From assembly GCF_003172895.1 (NCBI RefSeq), contig NZ_QGKL01000033.1, forward strand, positions 1 to 56,913: a stretch of 56,913 nt of DNA, in the 5' to 3' direction. Shown piece by piece: positions 40,822 through 48,883 of the stretch. The notes below the pieces were generated by a model that was not told where the DNA came from, searched no databases, and saw only the letters and a program-made list of their open reading frames with translations. The translations under genes and the position numbers were made by a program. Position 1 is the stretch's first letter. The number at the start of each line of letters is the position of its first letter. This DNA is from Leucothrix arctica. Lineage in GTDB: Bacteria; Pseudomonadota; Gammaproteobacteria; Thiotrichales; Thiotrichaceae.

Positions 40822-41901
40822 ATGCAGTTAAATAAGATTCCCGCGACGATCGTTACTGGCTTTCTAGGTAGCGGTAAAACGACGCTACTTTCAAACGTAC
40901 TCAAGCAGGCAAACGGCAAGCGCATCGCGGTTATCGTGAATGAGTTTGGTGAGTTGGATATTGACGCTGACTTACTTCGTAGCTGCCCGCTAGATTGTGA
41001 AGAAGGCGAAGAGCAGGTTTCACAAGGCGACAACGGTATTTATGAGCTAGCGAATGGCTGTATTTGTTGCACGGTTGAGGAAGAGTTTTTACCTGTCATG
41101 CAGCAGTTAGTTGCACGTCGTGACGAGATCGATCATATCCTTATCGAGACTAGCGGCTTGGCACTACCGAAGCCTTTGGTTCAGGCGTTTAACTGGCCTG
41201 AGATCAAACAGCATTGTACGGTTGATGCGGTGATTACTGTCATTGATGGCCCTGCGGTTGCAGCAGGTCGTTTTGCAAACAATGAAGATCAGGTACAGGC
41301 ACAGCGTTTGGCTGATGAGAGTTTGGATCATGACCCTAGCTTGCAAGAGCTTCTTGATGACCAACTGAGTGCGGCTGACTTAGTTATCGTGAGCAAGAAT
41401 GATTTGTTGAGCGATGAAGAGCGTACACGTGTTGAAACTGTAGTGAGTGCTAAAGTGCCTGAGTCAGTTAAAGTGACGTATACCCGTGATGGTGAAGTGG
41501 CAAGCAACATGTTGATGGGGATTGATGCGGCTGCGGAAGATCGCATTCATGACGTACATAATCACCACGATCATCACCATGATCACGGCCACCACCATGA
41601 GCATGCACATGACCACTTTGATTCGTTTGTAATTAAGCTGGGTGAAGTGGATAGTGACAAGCTGCAAGCGATATTGAAAGACTTGTTAGCTGAGTACAAC
41701 ATTTTCCGAGCTAAAGGTTTTGCAGCGCTACCGGGCAAGCCGATGCGTCAGGTATTACAGGCTGTTGGTGAGCGTTTGGATACGCACTTTGATCGTTTGT
41801 GGACGGCTGATGAGGTACGGGGGACTAACCTTGTGTTTATTGGTAAGGGCATTGAGAAAGAGACGATTGAGAAGGCTTTGTCTGCTGCGGTTGTAGCATA
41901 A
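40822..41901 (+). CDS. cobW: CobW family metal-chaperone GTPase
   Basis: This 359-residue G3E-family GTPase has the P-loop TGFLGSGKTTLL near residue 12. The metal-binding motif GCICC near 80 is preceded by an acidic insertion (LDCEEGEEQ). The Walker-B-like DHILIETSGLALPKP and the base-recognition SKND near 190 are present. A histidine-rich linker at about 242-264 has 14 His in 23 residues, followed by the CobW C-terminal domain (FDSFVIKLGEVD...RAKGFAALPG). CobW proteins handle Zn or Co. In cobalamin clusters CobW is thought to load cobalt for CobN; here that fits the gene row ending with cobW and the presence of cobN. An AAAGGAC site precedes the ATG. A strong terminator follows. Confidence 0.94.
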   Translation: MQLNKIPATIVTGFLGSGKTTLLSNVLKQANGKRIAVIVNEFGELDIDADLLRSCPLDCEEGEEQVSQGDNGIYELANGCICCTVEEEFLPVMQQLVARRDEIDHILIETSGLALPKPLVQAFNWPEIKQHCTVDAVITVIDGPAVAAGRFANNEDQVQAQRLADESLDHDPSLQELLDDQLSAADLVIVSKNDLLSDEERTRVETVVSAKVPESVKVTYTRDGEVASNMLMGIDAAAEDRIHDVHNHHDHHHDHGHHHEHAHDHFDSFVIKLGEVDSDKLQAILKDLLAEYNIFRAKGFAALPGKPMRQVLQAVGERLDTHFDRLWTADEVRGTNLVFIGKGIEKETIEKALSAAVVA

Positions 41902-41924
41902 TCTCTGTAACTATATAGAAGATT

Positions 41925-41962
41925 AAAAGGCCTAGCTCGGTTACATGAGCTAGGCCTTTTTT
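41925..41962 (+). terminator. Intrinsic terminator after cobW
   Basis: AAAAGGCCTAGCTC (41925-41938) and GAGCTAGGCCTTTT (41947-41960) pair perfectly over 14 bases around an eight-base loop, followed by further T. It ends the cobJ-cobM-cobW row. Confidence 0.93.
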
Positions 41963-42049
41963 ATGGAATAAGTCACTCTTTGATATCTTGCTTCGTAAAC
42001 ATTACTAAAGCTTTCTGCATTGCCCAACTAGCTTGTTAAAACATCAGTT

Positions 42050-42391
42050 TCAACCCTGCCGACTAGCCCAACTCCCACCATGCTCTTCATCACACGCCTC
42101 TTCAGAGTCATATGAAACATGCTTATCGATGTTTTTAAACCTGATATTGAGTCCTTCAAGTTTGGACTGAATCAACGTGTTTAGCGCTTGGCCTTTGCTC
42201 GATTGCATGAAGGTTTGTACATTAGCCTTTGTATCAAACACACAGATCACTTTTAGGCTTTTAGGAAAGTTATCGTAGTTAACGGTATGCGTTAACCACT
42301 GAAAGCCCTCTATTTCTTTTAAGGCTATCTCGCAAACATCTGTGAGCAAGACTCTGAGTTGGTTATCCGTTGTCTTATCGGTCTTACGCAT
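42050..42391 (-). CDS. Conserved hypothetical protein
   Basis: This 113-residue soluble protein resembles a conserved gammaproteobacterial family without known function (sometimes labelled as a Fis-type regulator, without a visible helix-turn-helix). Recognisable blocks are RKTDKTTDNQLRVLLTDVC at the N-terminus, GFQWLTHTVNYDNFPKSLKV, CVFDTKANVQ and HVSYDSEEACDEEHGGSWA near the end. The acidic, cysteine-containing C-terminus could bind metal but this is speculative. It follows the membrane-protein gene on the same strand after 27 bases, so the two may be co-transcribed. No signal peptide or membrane helix is present. Confidence 0.65.
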   Translation of the reverse strand: MRKTDKTTDNQLRVLLTDVCEIALKEIEGFQWLTHTVNYDNFPKSLKVICVFDTKANVQTFMQSSKGQALNTLIQSKLEGLNIRFKNIDKHVSYDSEEACDEEHGGSWASRQG

Positions 42392-42418
42392 CGTGTAACC
42401 CTAACGATAATACCAACA

Positions 42419-43042
42419 TCACCCAGTAACCCGCTCATTAGAACGACTACCTACGCGGTTCAAAAAAGGTACAACTGAAAGCGATGACAGTAGAATGAAA
42501 ACATACCCTAGCAATTCAAACATCTCTTCATAAAAGACATGAAAAGCCATCTCGGTTTGTTTTTCAAAAAACTCCCCAACAAACAAAAATACAGCAGCAA
42601 CCAATAACAACGCACCCGACTTTACTTTAAAGAACGCGACCGCCGTTTTTACATGACGAGTAAAACCGCTAAAGCCCATATAGATTAATATCGCTGCAAA
42701 TGCTGCACCGACGGATGCATTTCGACCAACACCAGACCCCATGAATTTTATTGCCGACGGGACGTTAAGCTTCTCAACATCTAACTCCCTCAACACGAAG
42801 CCATAACAAAGCAGAGAACAGAATAAAAGAATCAGTGTTTTTGCTTGCTTATCTAACACAGCAACGGCGAGATAAACGAGACATGCGATCGCTAAAAAAG
42901 ACGCCTGAATATTCTCGATCAACCCATCTTCCGCATAAATCTGGCTATGATTATTGGAAACGTAATAAAAGGAACCAAGAAAAAAAACACACCAAGCCAT
43001 AACGCTAGCAATACTGACCGCACCAAACAAACTTTTAAACAT
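42419..43042 (-). CDS. Hypothetical integral membrane protein
   Basis: This 207-residue protein has about six TM segments, for example residues 6-28 (FGAVSIASVMAWCVFFLGSF), 45-66, 69-85, 110-125, 143-160 and 176-195. The charged motif FVLRELDVEKLNVPS lies between the third and fourth, and FVGEFFEKQTEMAFHVFYEEMFELLGY carries conserved-looking acidic residues in or next to helices. I do not recognise the family with certainty. It has no signal for transport or enzymology. It is the first gene of a two-gene leftward pair and divergent from the pterin dehydratase gene. Confidence 0.6.
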   Translation of the reverse strand: MFKSLFGAVSIASVMAWCVFFLGSFYYVSNNHSQIYAEDGLIENIQASFLAIACLVYLAVAVLDKQAKTLILLFCSLLCYGFVLRELDVEKLNVPSAIKFMGSGVGRNASVGAAFAAILIYMGFSGFTRHVKTAVAFFKVKSGALLLVAAVFLFVGEFFEKQTEMAFHVFYEEMFELLGYVFILLSSLSVVPFLNRVGSRSNERVTG

Positions 43043-43225
43043 AACGTCCCCGATAACTTTCTTATTGATTATTGTTTACTGATAAAAATCAAAGATATGA
43101 TCAAATTAATCTCATAACTATACAGAACGCTGTCAAACCGAACAACAAGCCTTACGCAAGCACGCCCCTACCGTGACTAAAGTCATTTATAATCAAATAC
43201 TTCAAAATGACTGATGGACACCGAC

Positions 43226-43567
43226 ATGGCTAAATTTTCTGACCTTACCCAGCAAAAGTGCCTCCCCTGCAAAGGTGACATGCCAACGCTCACGCCAGAA
43301 CAATCGAAAGAACTCAACAAACAACTTCATCTCGACTGGCAAATATCTGACGATAATACGTCTATTACCCGCGCCATCACATTTAAAGGCTTCACCAAGG
43401 TCGTGTTATTTGTAAACGCACTCTCCTGGTTAGCTGAAAAAGAACAACACCACCCCGATGTGAACTTTGGTTACGGCTACTGCACGATTACATTCACTAC
43501 CCATGCCATTAACGGCCTATCAGTGAATGACTTCATCTGTGCTGCTAAAGTAGATGGGTTGCTTTAA
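43226..43567 (+). CDS. phhB: 4a-hydroxytetrahydrobiopterin dehydratase
   Basis: This 113-residue pterin-4a-carbinolamine dehydratase regenerates pterin cofactor, usually for phenylalanine hydroxylase. The catalytic histidine motif EKEQHHPDVNFGYG near residue 70 and the second conserved histidine in FTTHAINGLS are present. CLPCKGDMPTLTPEQ at the N-terminus and WQISDDNTSITRAITFKGF complete the family pattern. ATG 43226 gives MAKFSDLTQQKC, as in related proteins; an ATG four codons earlier (43214) is also possible. No phhA is visible nearby. It converges with the interrupted SPOR-domain gene, 22 bases away. Confidence 0.92.
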   Translation: MAKFSDLTQQKCLPCKGDMPTLTPEQSKELNKQLHLDWQISDDNTSITRAITFKGFTKVVLFVNALSWLAEKEQHHPDVNFGYGYCTITFTTHAINGLSVNDFICAAKVDGLL

Positions 43568-43589
43568 AAGTGGTTAGCTTGCTTTATTA

Positions 43590-44261
43590 CTAGGGCTTCG
43601 CTCTGCCGTAAGCTTCAGCGTGTAAAAATACAAACTTGCCATTTTTAAACTCATAAAATTCGACCATATCTCTACCTGAGCTGTTTTCGCTTTCTAAGTT
43701 ACCGGCAAAGACCATTAGGCGACTATTGAGTGCATAAATGTGCGCTTAGCCATCCTCATCCGCAAACGCTGGTAATCGACGACTAAATTCGCCCATAACC
43801 AGAGGGTGATTTTCTCCGGTATAAATTGCTGGCGCTTTATAGTTAGCGAGACGTTGAGTCGTATTTTTTAGATATGCCGTGTATTTTGGAGCAGGCAACG
43901 GAGCTGCCTTTTCACAGGCAGATATGATGTGCCTGATAATACTAGCCTGTGCTACTGCATTATCAGGAAGCAATGCCTTCATTTTCTGATGTGACTCAGT
44001 AGCCTTTGAGAGTACTTTGTAAGGCCCTATTCTAAGTCGATATAAGGTTCGGTCATTACTATTAAAAGCAGTCACAGCAGCGTCAAAACCGACGTCACTA
44101 TAAGTGCTTTGCATACCTGTCGCTTTATCGGAGGAGGCAGTGACGAAGAGTTGAATGTAGTACGTTTTGCACTGTTGCCCAGCGGCAAATGCGGTGCTTG
44201 TGAGTAAACTTAACAGGATACCTAAGATTAACTTCTGGCTCGCAACGTAAAATAGTTTCAC
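43590..44261 (-). pseudogene. SPOR-domain exported protein interrupted by an in-frame TAA
   Basis: The first 171 codons encode an exported protein: signal peptide ending AFA before AGQQC, then a SPOR-like domain (KTYYIQLFVTASSDKAT...RTLYRLRIGPYKVLSKATES), then ENHPLVMGEFSRRLPAFADEDG. A TAA stop lies at 43746-43748. The same frame then continues without interruption for 51 further codons (AHIYALNSRLMVFAGNLESE...) to a TAG at 43590-43592, with protein-like composition. The simplest reading is a single-base change (for example from CAA, GAA or AAA) that truncates a 223-residue protein. Alternatives are read-through or a sequencing error. SPOR domains bind denuded peptidoglycan at the septum. If the stop is real, the truncated 171-residue product may still be exported. 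Confidence 0.7.
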
Positions 44262-44476
44262 AGCAACTCTACTCCCTTCGATTCACAAGAAAGTAATAAG
44301 AATAGTCTGGAATGTGGTCAATTTCTAACTAAATATAGGTATTAATCATTTAAATCTGTGGCTAGGACAATGATGTAATTCTATTACACCAAAGCCCTAT
44401 AAAGCCAAGCTGACACTAAACTCGCAATCAGTACAGAGCCAGCCTATGTAACTTGTCCGTTCTTAAGCGCGAAGTC

Positions 44477-44914
44477 TCAACGAATATCGTTAATCTGTAC
44501 TTCCGCGCCATCTTCCAAGTCTTTAACCTGCTTACCCAAATCACCTGAGAAACGAATGGTTTTTGCCAAGGTCGTGATTTTCAGGTTCTTCCCTTCATAC
44601 TCACCACCCAATATGCCCGGTGTGATCATGTAGTACTTTCTATTAGCGTCCAAACTACCCAGTTTCTTTTCTGCTTCAGCAGACAACACAGGCATAAACC
44701 AATCGTCCAAGAATTCATCATCTTCGATCAGCGCGTTGTATTCTTCGATTGATTTAGCAACCACGTCGCAATAAACATCTTCTGGGCATAATCTCCAAAA
44801 GTGATCATTTTTATCTTTTAGTATTAGGTTGCCGAAGTCGTTCTCAGTAACGATCTCAACTGGCTCAACACCAGACCAACCCCATGCTTCTTTAACTTCT
44901 TTCAGTAAATCCAT
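44477..44914 (-). CDS. DUF1851 / Tdi1-type T6SS immunity protein
   Basis: This 145-residue soluble protein is of the DUF1851 (T6SS immunity Tdi1 C-terminal) type. It has EAWGWSGVEPVEIVTENDFG, then NLILKDKNDHFWRLCPEDVY, AKSIEEYNALIEDDEF and DDWF, which are the 'aWgW...N.FGN...WRicPE' signature blocks. Proteins of this family neutralise type VI effectors of the Tde kind in Agrobacterium, and many exist as orphans. No effector, VgrG or other T6SS gene is visible here, so it may be an orphan immunity gene or serve another role. It has its own 5' gap of 50 bases from the gamma-glutamylcyclotransferase-like gene, on the same strand. Confidence 0.75.
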   Translation of the reverse strand: MDLLKEVKEAWGWSGVEPVEIVTENDFGNLILKDKNDHFWRLCPEDVYCDVVAKSIEEYNALIEDDEFLDDWFMPVLSAEAEKKLGSLDANRKYYMITPGILGGEYEGKNLKITTLAKTIRFSGDLGKQVKDLEDGAEVQINDIR

Positions 44915-44964
44915 TTTCTATTCTTACCAATATAATATATTTATTTTTCAACGATTAACGAGAC

Positions 44965-45531
44965 TTAAGGCTTGCTCAGTAAAGACTGAATAGCAGCCTC
45001 GACCACCGCTATCGCATCGCCTTCTGCGGCAACATACCTAGGGTAAATCGGACTGTCTCTATCATCCAATATATCCGTCCAAGCCGTCGTTGTGTCTATA
45101 AACGCCTGCACACCCTCAGCACCAAACCACTGATAATAGCCGTACAACACGGTCTCCAAATAAGACCAGAGTATCGGCTTCGCTGGCTGTGCAGGCTCGC
45201 CATTGACCAGCACATACATTTGCACATCACTCGGCTTGCTTTGAAGCGTATGAGTGGATGAGCGTTCTACTAACCACTCATCCATCGCCAATTCACGCCT
45301 GATATAACCGACTTCTCGTGTATCTAGTTCAGCCCAATCGTTATTAGGCACCTTCGCTAGCAAACCTTGTATCTGCGAGTCTGTGTCAGGAACAACGCTT
45401 AAAAAAGCGTGTTCATAACACTCATCATTCACCCAAATACGCTTCCAGCCTTTTACCGACGCAGGTGTGTCTGGCACATAACGATGCGTGCCTGTGTTAA
45501 CTAGTGAACCAAATCCAAAAAAACTAGGCAT
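44965..45531 (-). CDS. Gamma-glutamylcyclotransferase-like protein
   Basis: This 188-residue protein has the gamma-glutamylcyclotransferase/AIG2 fold. The N-terminal FFGFGSLVNTGTH matches the 'FgYGSLl' substrate loop. A Glu-containing segment (WAELDTREVGYIRREL) matches the region with the catalytic acid, and PILWSYLETVLYGYYQWFG is the helical C-terminal part of the YgaC/ChaC-like branch. The substrate is unknown. It starts eight bases after the stop of the nucleoid-associated-protein gene, so the two are in one transcript. The catalytic Glu is tentatively the one in REVGYIRRE. Confidence 0.75.
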   Translation of the reverse strand: MPSFFGFGSLVNTGTHRYVPDTPASVKGWKRIWVNDECYEHAFLSVVPDTDSQIQGLLAKVPNNDWAELDTREVGYIRRELAMDEWLVERSSTHTLQSKPSDVQMYVLVNGEPAQPAKPILWSYLETVLYGYYQWFGAEGVQAFIDTTTAWTDILDDRDSPIYPRYVAAEGDAIAVVEAAIQSLLSKP

Positions 45532-45539
45532 AATTTCTG

Positions 45540-46553
45540 TTACTCGCCACCCAACTGAATATTAATAACCGCTTTCAAACCACCCTCAGTTTCTTCAACA
45601 TCTACCGAAGCAACCTGAGTATTCGTGCCAGACAACGTCAAATTAACACCATCCGCAATCTTCGTTTTACGAATGACATTACGTGTGTAACGCTTCAATT
45701 CTTTCGTCTCAATCGGCTTATCATCGGTCATATCCATGCCCGTTGCCGCGGCAACTTCTTCGATAATACCTGCCGCTTCATCGTCTTTAATGTAAGACTT
45801 CGACATCTCTTTCAAATCAGCCATCGACAAGTTTTCAGACTTAGCTAAGCTTTCTTCAATCTTGTGACCGAACTCCACCGCATCCGCAGGCGTTGCCGCT
45901 TTACTTGATACAGCTTTCAAAAACTCACCCGCCGCTTTAGCACTGGCACGAGGTGTGCCTGCTGGTACAGCGTGTAGGAATGTATCTAACCAATATTTTG
46001 TCTTCTTACTTAACGCGTCGATAACATGAACCGTCTCGCCACCTGAGAAAATCAGTGCGCCCTTCTGGACTTTATCCAGTGAGATACCGATACGCTCGAC
46101 TAACTTCAGTGATCCGTCGTCTGACTCAATATCTAGGTAGTCGCTGCGACCTTCGATTTTGAATAAACCAACAGCCTGCTCAGAACCACCTGTAGACAGT
46201 ACTCCGTCAAACAAGATCGTAATGAATTCACCACCGACAATATTTGGGTGTGTAGACGCTGTGTAGAGGTGCTTAGCAATGCTTTCGCTAGACTCTTTGA
46301 AGGTTTCTTTGTCTTTAAAAATCGCGTCGCTGTAGTGGTAAACCGTGTTTAGAAACAAGTCCGACTCGTGGTGTAACTGGTACACCTGAGCGTCATCTAC
46401 CATTGGCTCTAGGTAGCTTTTGATCAGCAACGTGTCCAGTGTCGGCGTGCGCGAAGCTTCCTTTGGTGAAAAGGTGTAGCCTTCTTCACGTGCTTTGTTA
46501 CCGATACGGTGAACGATGACTTTGCTGACACTCGCAGTACTGATGTCGATCAT
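45540..46553 (-). CDS. Nucleoid-associated protein (NdpA/YejK family)
   Basis: This 337-residue protein is of the 37-kDa nucleoid-associated family. It starts MIDISTASVSKVIVHRIGNK, followed by HHESDLFLNTVYHYSDAIF and ASTHPNIVGGEFITILFDGVL. KIEGRSDYLDIESDDGSL and KGALIFSGGETVHVIDA lie in the centre, and a beta-rich C-terminus ends VDVEETEGGLKAVINIQLGG. Members bind DNA without strong sequence preference; NdpA-like proteins also appear beside mobile and defence loci. An AGGAACACC stretch before the ATG serves as ribosome binding site. It leads a transcript with the cyclotransferase-like and possibly the DUF1851 gene. Confidence 0.85.
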   Translation of the reverse strand: MIDISTASVSKVIVHRIGNKAREEGYTFSPKEASRTPTLDTLLIKSYLEPMVDDAQVYQLHHESDLFLNTVYHYSDAIFKDKETFKESSESIAKHLYTASTHPNIVGGEFITILFDGVLSTGGSEQAVGLFKIEGRSDYLDIESDDGSLKLVERIGISLDKVQKGALIFSGGETVHVIDALSKKTKYWLDTFLHAVPAGTPRASAKAAGEFLKAVSSKAATPADAVEFGHKIEESLAKSENLSMADLKEMSKSYIKDDEAAGIIEEVAAATGMDMTDDKPIETKELKRYTRNVIRKTKIADGVNLTLSGTNTQVASVDVEETEGGLKAVINIQLGGE

Positions 46554-46749
46554 GGGGGTGTTCCTGAAAATTTAGATTAGGGGCGTTTAATATCACAAAT
46601 TGAAAAGACCATATAGCTTTGACTGAAAAGAAGTTTCCCTAAACACTAAAAACTGGTCAATCAACTCTACTGCATGCCCGAGATAAAAATTCACATAGAA
46701 GTAATAAATAATACATTTCCCCCAAATGATGACGATAAAGTTATCATTT

Positions 46750-46780
46750 AAAAAAACCTGACAATAAAAGTATTGTCAGG
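46750..46780 (-). terminator. Intrinsic terminator of the tandem-Ig gene
   Basis: On the minus strand CCTGACAATA and TATTGTCAGG pair perfectly over ten bases around a four-base loop, followed by seven T. It lies 16 bases after the stop codon of the gene at 46797-48614. Confidence 0.93.
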
Positions 46781-46796
46781 CCTTGGGGACTTACTA

Positions 46797-48614
46797 TTAG
46801 TTAAACAAGCTATCAGTTCCAGTGCAGGTTGCTAATTCAACAGCACTGTCATTGCTATTATCAATCGCGTACAACTTTCCATTTACCCAAGATACGCTCC
46901 CATCTCGGGTATCATGGCGACCATTTGTGATGACAAAGAAACGGTCATTACTTTCGATCAACCTGCTAACCAGACCTTCAATAGTGACAGGTGTGTTATC
47001 AAGATATTGCTGAGTCAGCTCAAATGTTGATGTTGTAACTACCTCCCCATCAGAAGCCGTCACACTGTAAGAGGCGTAATCTAAACCATTAAAATAAAAC
47101 TTATCTCTTACTACCCGATTAACATAGTCAGGACTGAAAATGTCAGTATATGCACTAGTTTTAGAACCAATATATGAAAGCTCAAGGTCAAGCCCATCAC
47201 TAATACGCCAGTAACTATTTTTAGCTACTTGCGGGCCAGATGTACCAGAGATAGTTCTTATATAAAGTGCACCACCGTAAGCTTCACCGATAATCGAATA
47301 ACTAGATGCCTCATCAGATAAACCAGCAACATCTTCAATAAAGTGAGTTAACTCAGTCGTAACAGCCCCATCATGAGCATATAAATTATCCCCAATGGAA
47401 TAGTAAAAGTGCTTATTAAAGGCACCGACAGGATATATCGACACATTTTCACTTACTTCAGCTATTTTAGTTTTAACACCATCAATATCCATCCATATTT
47501 TGTCACTGTAACCGCCGGACTCAATGGCTAATACCTCACGATAATAACGTCGCCCATCCACAATAGCACCACCATTAGTGAAGTCAGTCCGAGATAGCGC
47601 TAAATACTTCGGGCCAACTGGAGCTGCTGGTAAAGATGTTGAAACTGTATTCTCTAAGGTACCATCTGTTTGATAGTTCACCCCACAAAAGCGTACTACT
47701 GACAACTCAGTATTTTGAGTAACTTCTACCTCAACTTTCGCGCTATTCGTTCTACCCTGGCTGTCTTCAAATACATACCAAAACGCGTCTGTACCTGTGA
47801 AATCTGCTGGCGGCATATAACGAATAAAACCTTTCTCTATAAGTGTTTTACCGCCATTTTGCGTCCATTCATTCGTGCTTTTTAGAGTTAAATCATTTCC
47901 AGTATCATTATCTAACACTGGAATCATCACTCTCAGACCATTTTTCGACACCGCTTTATCTTCTCTTGCGACGGGCCAGCCCCCTCTATTCTCCTCAGAC
48001 AAGTGAATGGTTACTTTGGCTGCATTTTTTCTTCCCCACTTATCTTCGAAGACGTACCAAAATTCATCTGTTTGGTCTCCGCGTGGTTCTCCAACTTGCT
48101 GATAAGTGACCAAGCCATTCTCACCAAGTACGACCTGCCCTTGATTAATAGAACCCTCATTAACGTTGACGACTTTAAGCTCAACACCAGTATCATTTGC
48201 TAACACAGGAATATTGACCGATTCACCGTAGGTTGCACGAATCACATCGCCATTTGCCTCTGGCCATTCGTTATCAACAACATGAACAATAACCTTTGCA
48301 GCTGTCGTACCACCAAAGCTATTCTCAAGCACGTACCAAAACTCATCATGACCCGTGTATGAAGGATGAGGCGTGTAAGTCAGAGACTTTTCATCTTCAC
48401 TAATAGAGACCTTGCCCCAACCAACTGACGACTCATTAACACTTTTGATTATTAGACCAACACCAGTATCGTTGCTCAATACGTCGATCGAAACAGGCTC
48501 CCCGATAGTGGTAGCTGCTAAGTCCATACTACCCATAGTGACGGCCGCTGCAGGAGAGCTTGCAAGTGCTGTTATACATAGCGCAGGCAGTAAGTATTTA
48601 CCAAGTGAGTGCAT
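46797..48614 (-). CDS. Secreted protein with three tandem Ig-like domains
   Basis: This 605-residue exported protein has a signal peptide ending PAAA before VTMG. Three Ig/cadherin-like (tandem-95 or Big_9 type) repeats lie at about residues 28-112, 113-209 and 211-302. Each has 'vLxNDTG' (DVLSNDTG, PVLANDTG, PVLDNDTG) and closes with a near-identical strand: DEFWYVLENSFGG, DEFWYVFEDKWGR, DAFWYVFEDSQGR, each followed by AKV. The C-terminal about 300 residues (YYREVLAIESGGYSDKIWMD, FNKHFYYSIGDNLYAHDG, YGGALYIRTISG) look like repeated beta-propeller blades with YA/LY turns. Only a few cysteines are present. It is probably a surface or secreted adhesin-like protein. It is monocistronic with its own terminator, and divergent from cobN across about 270 bases. 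Confidence 0.72.
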   Translation of the reverse strand: MHSLGKYLLPALCITALASSPAAAVTMGSMDLAATTIGEPVSIDVLSNDTGVGLIIKSVNESSVGWGKVSISEDEKSLTYTPHPSYTGHDEFWYVLENSFGGTTAAKVIVHVVDNEWPEANGDVIRATYGESVNIPVLANDTGVELKVVNVNEGSINQGQVVLGENGLVTYQQVGEPRGDQTDEFWYVFEDKWGRKNAAKVTIHLSEENRGGWPVAREDKAVSKNGLRVMIPVLDNDTGNDLTLKSTNEWTQNGGKTLIEKGFIRYMPPADFTGTDAFWYVFEDSQGRTNSAKVEVEVTQNTELSVVRFCGVNYQTDGTLENTVSTSLPAAPVGPKYLALSRTDFTNGGAIVDGRRYYREVLAIESGGYSDKIWMDIDGVKTKIAEVSENVSIYPVGAFNKHFYYSIGDNLYAHDGAVTTELTHFIEDVAGLSDEASSYSIIGEAYGGALYIRTISGTSGPQVAKNSYWRISDGLDLELSYIGSKTSAYTDIFSPDYVNRVVRDKFYFNGLDYASYSVTASDGEVVTTSTFELTQQYLDNTPVTIEGLVSRLIESNDRFFVITNGRHDTRDGSVSWVNGKLYAIDNSNDSAVELATCTGTDSLFN

Positions 48615-48883
48615 CAGATATCCTTTCTCATTATTTAAGTCATAAACACCAGTAACAAGACAATAAGGGAAAGATAACGTGAGGGATATTGGCTAAAAAC
48701 TATAGGTACACATGCACTGATAAGTGGCAAAAGAAAAACTTATTATTACACTGTAATTCACCTTAGAAGTACAACAAACTAGAAATACAGTTAATCCGAA
48801 AAAACAATTCATCTCACTCTAACAAGCGGCAACGCGCGTTGTCAGGTAAAATACCCTCCTTTACTCTATATCCGATACAGCCC

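Noticed and set aside
48615-48883. Possible cobalamin riboswitch upstream of cobN
   Set aside because: None of the core motifs seen at 10487-10638 is present.
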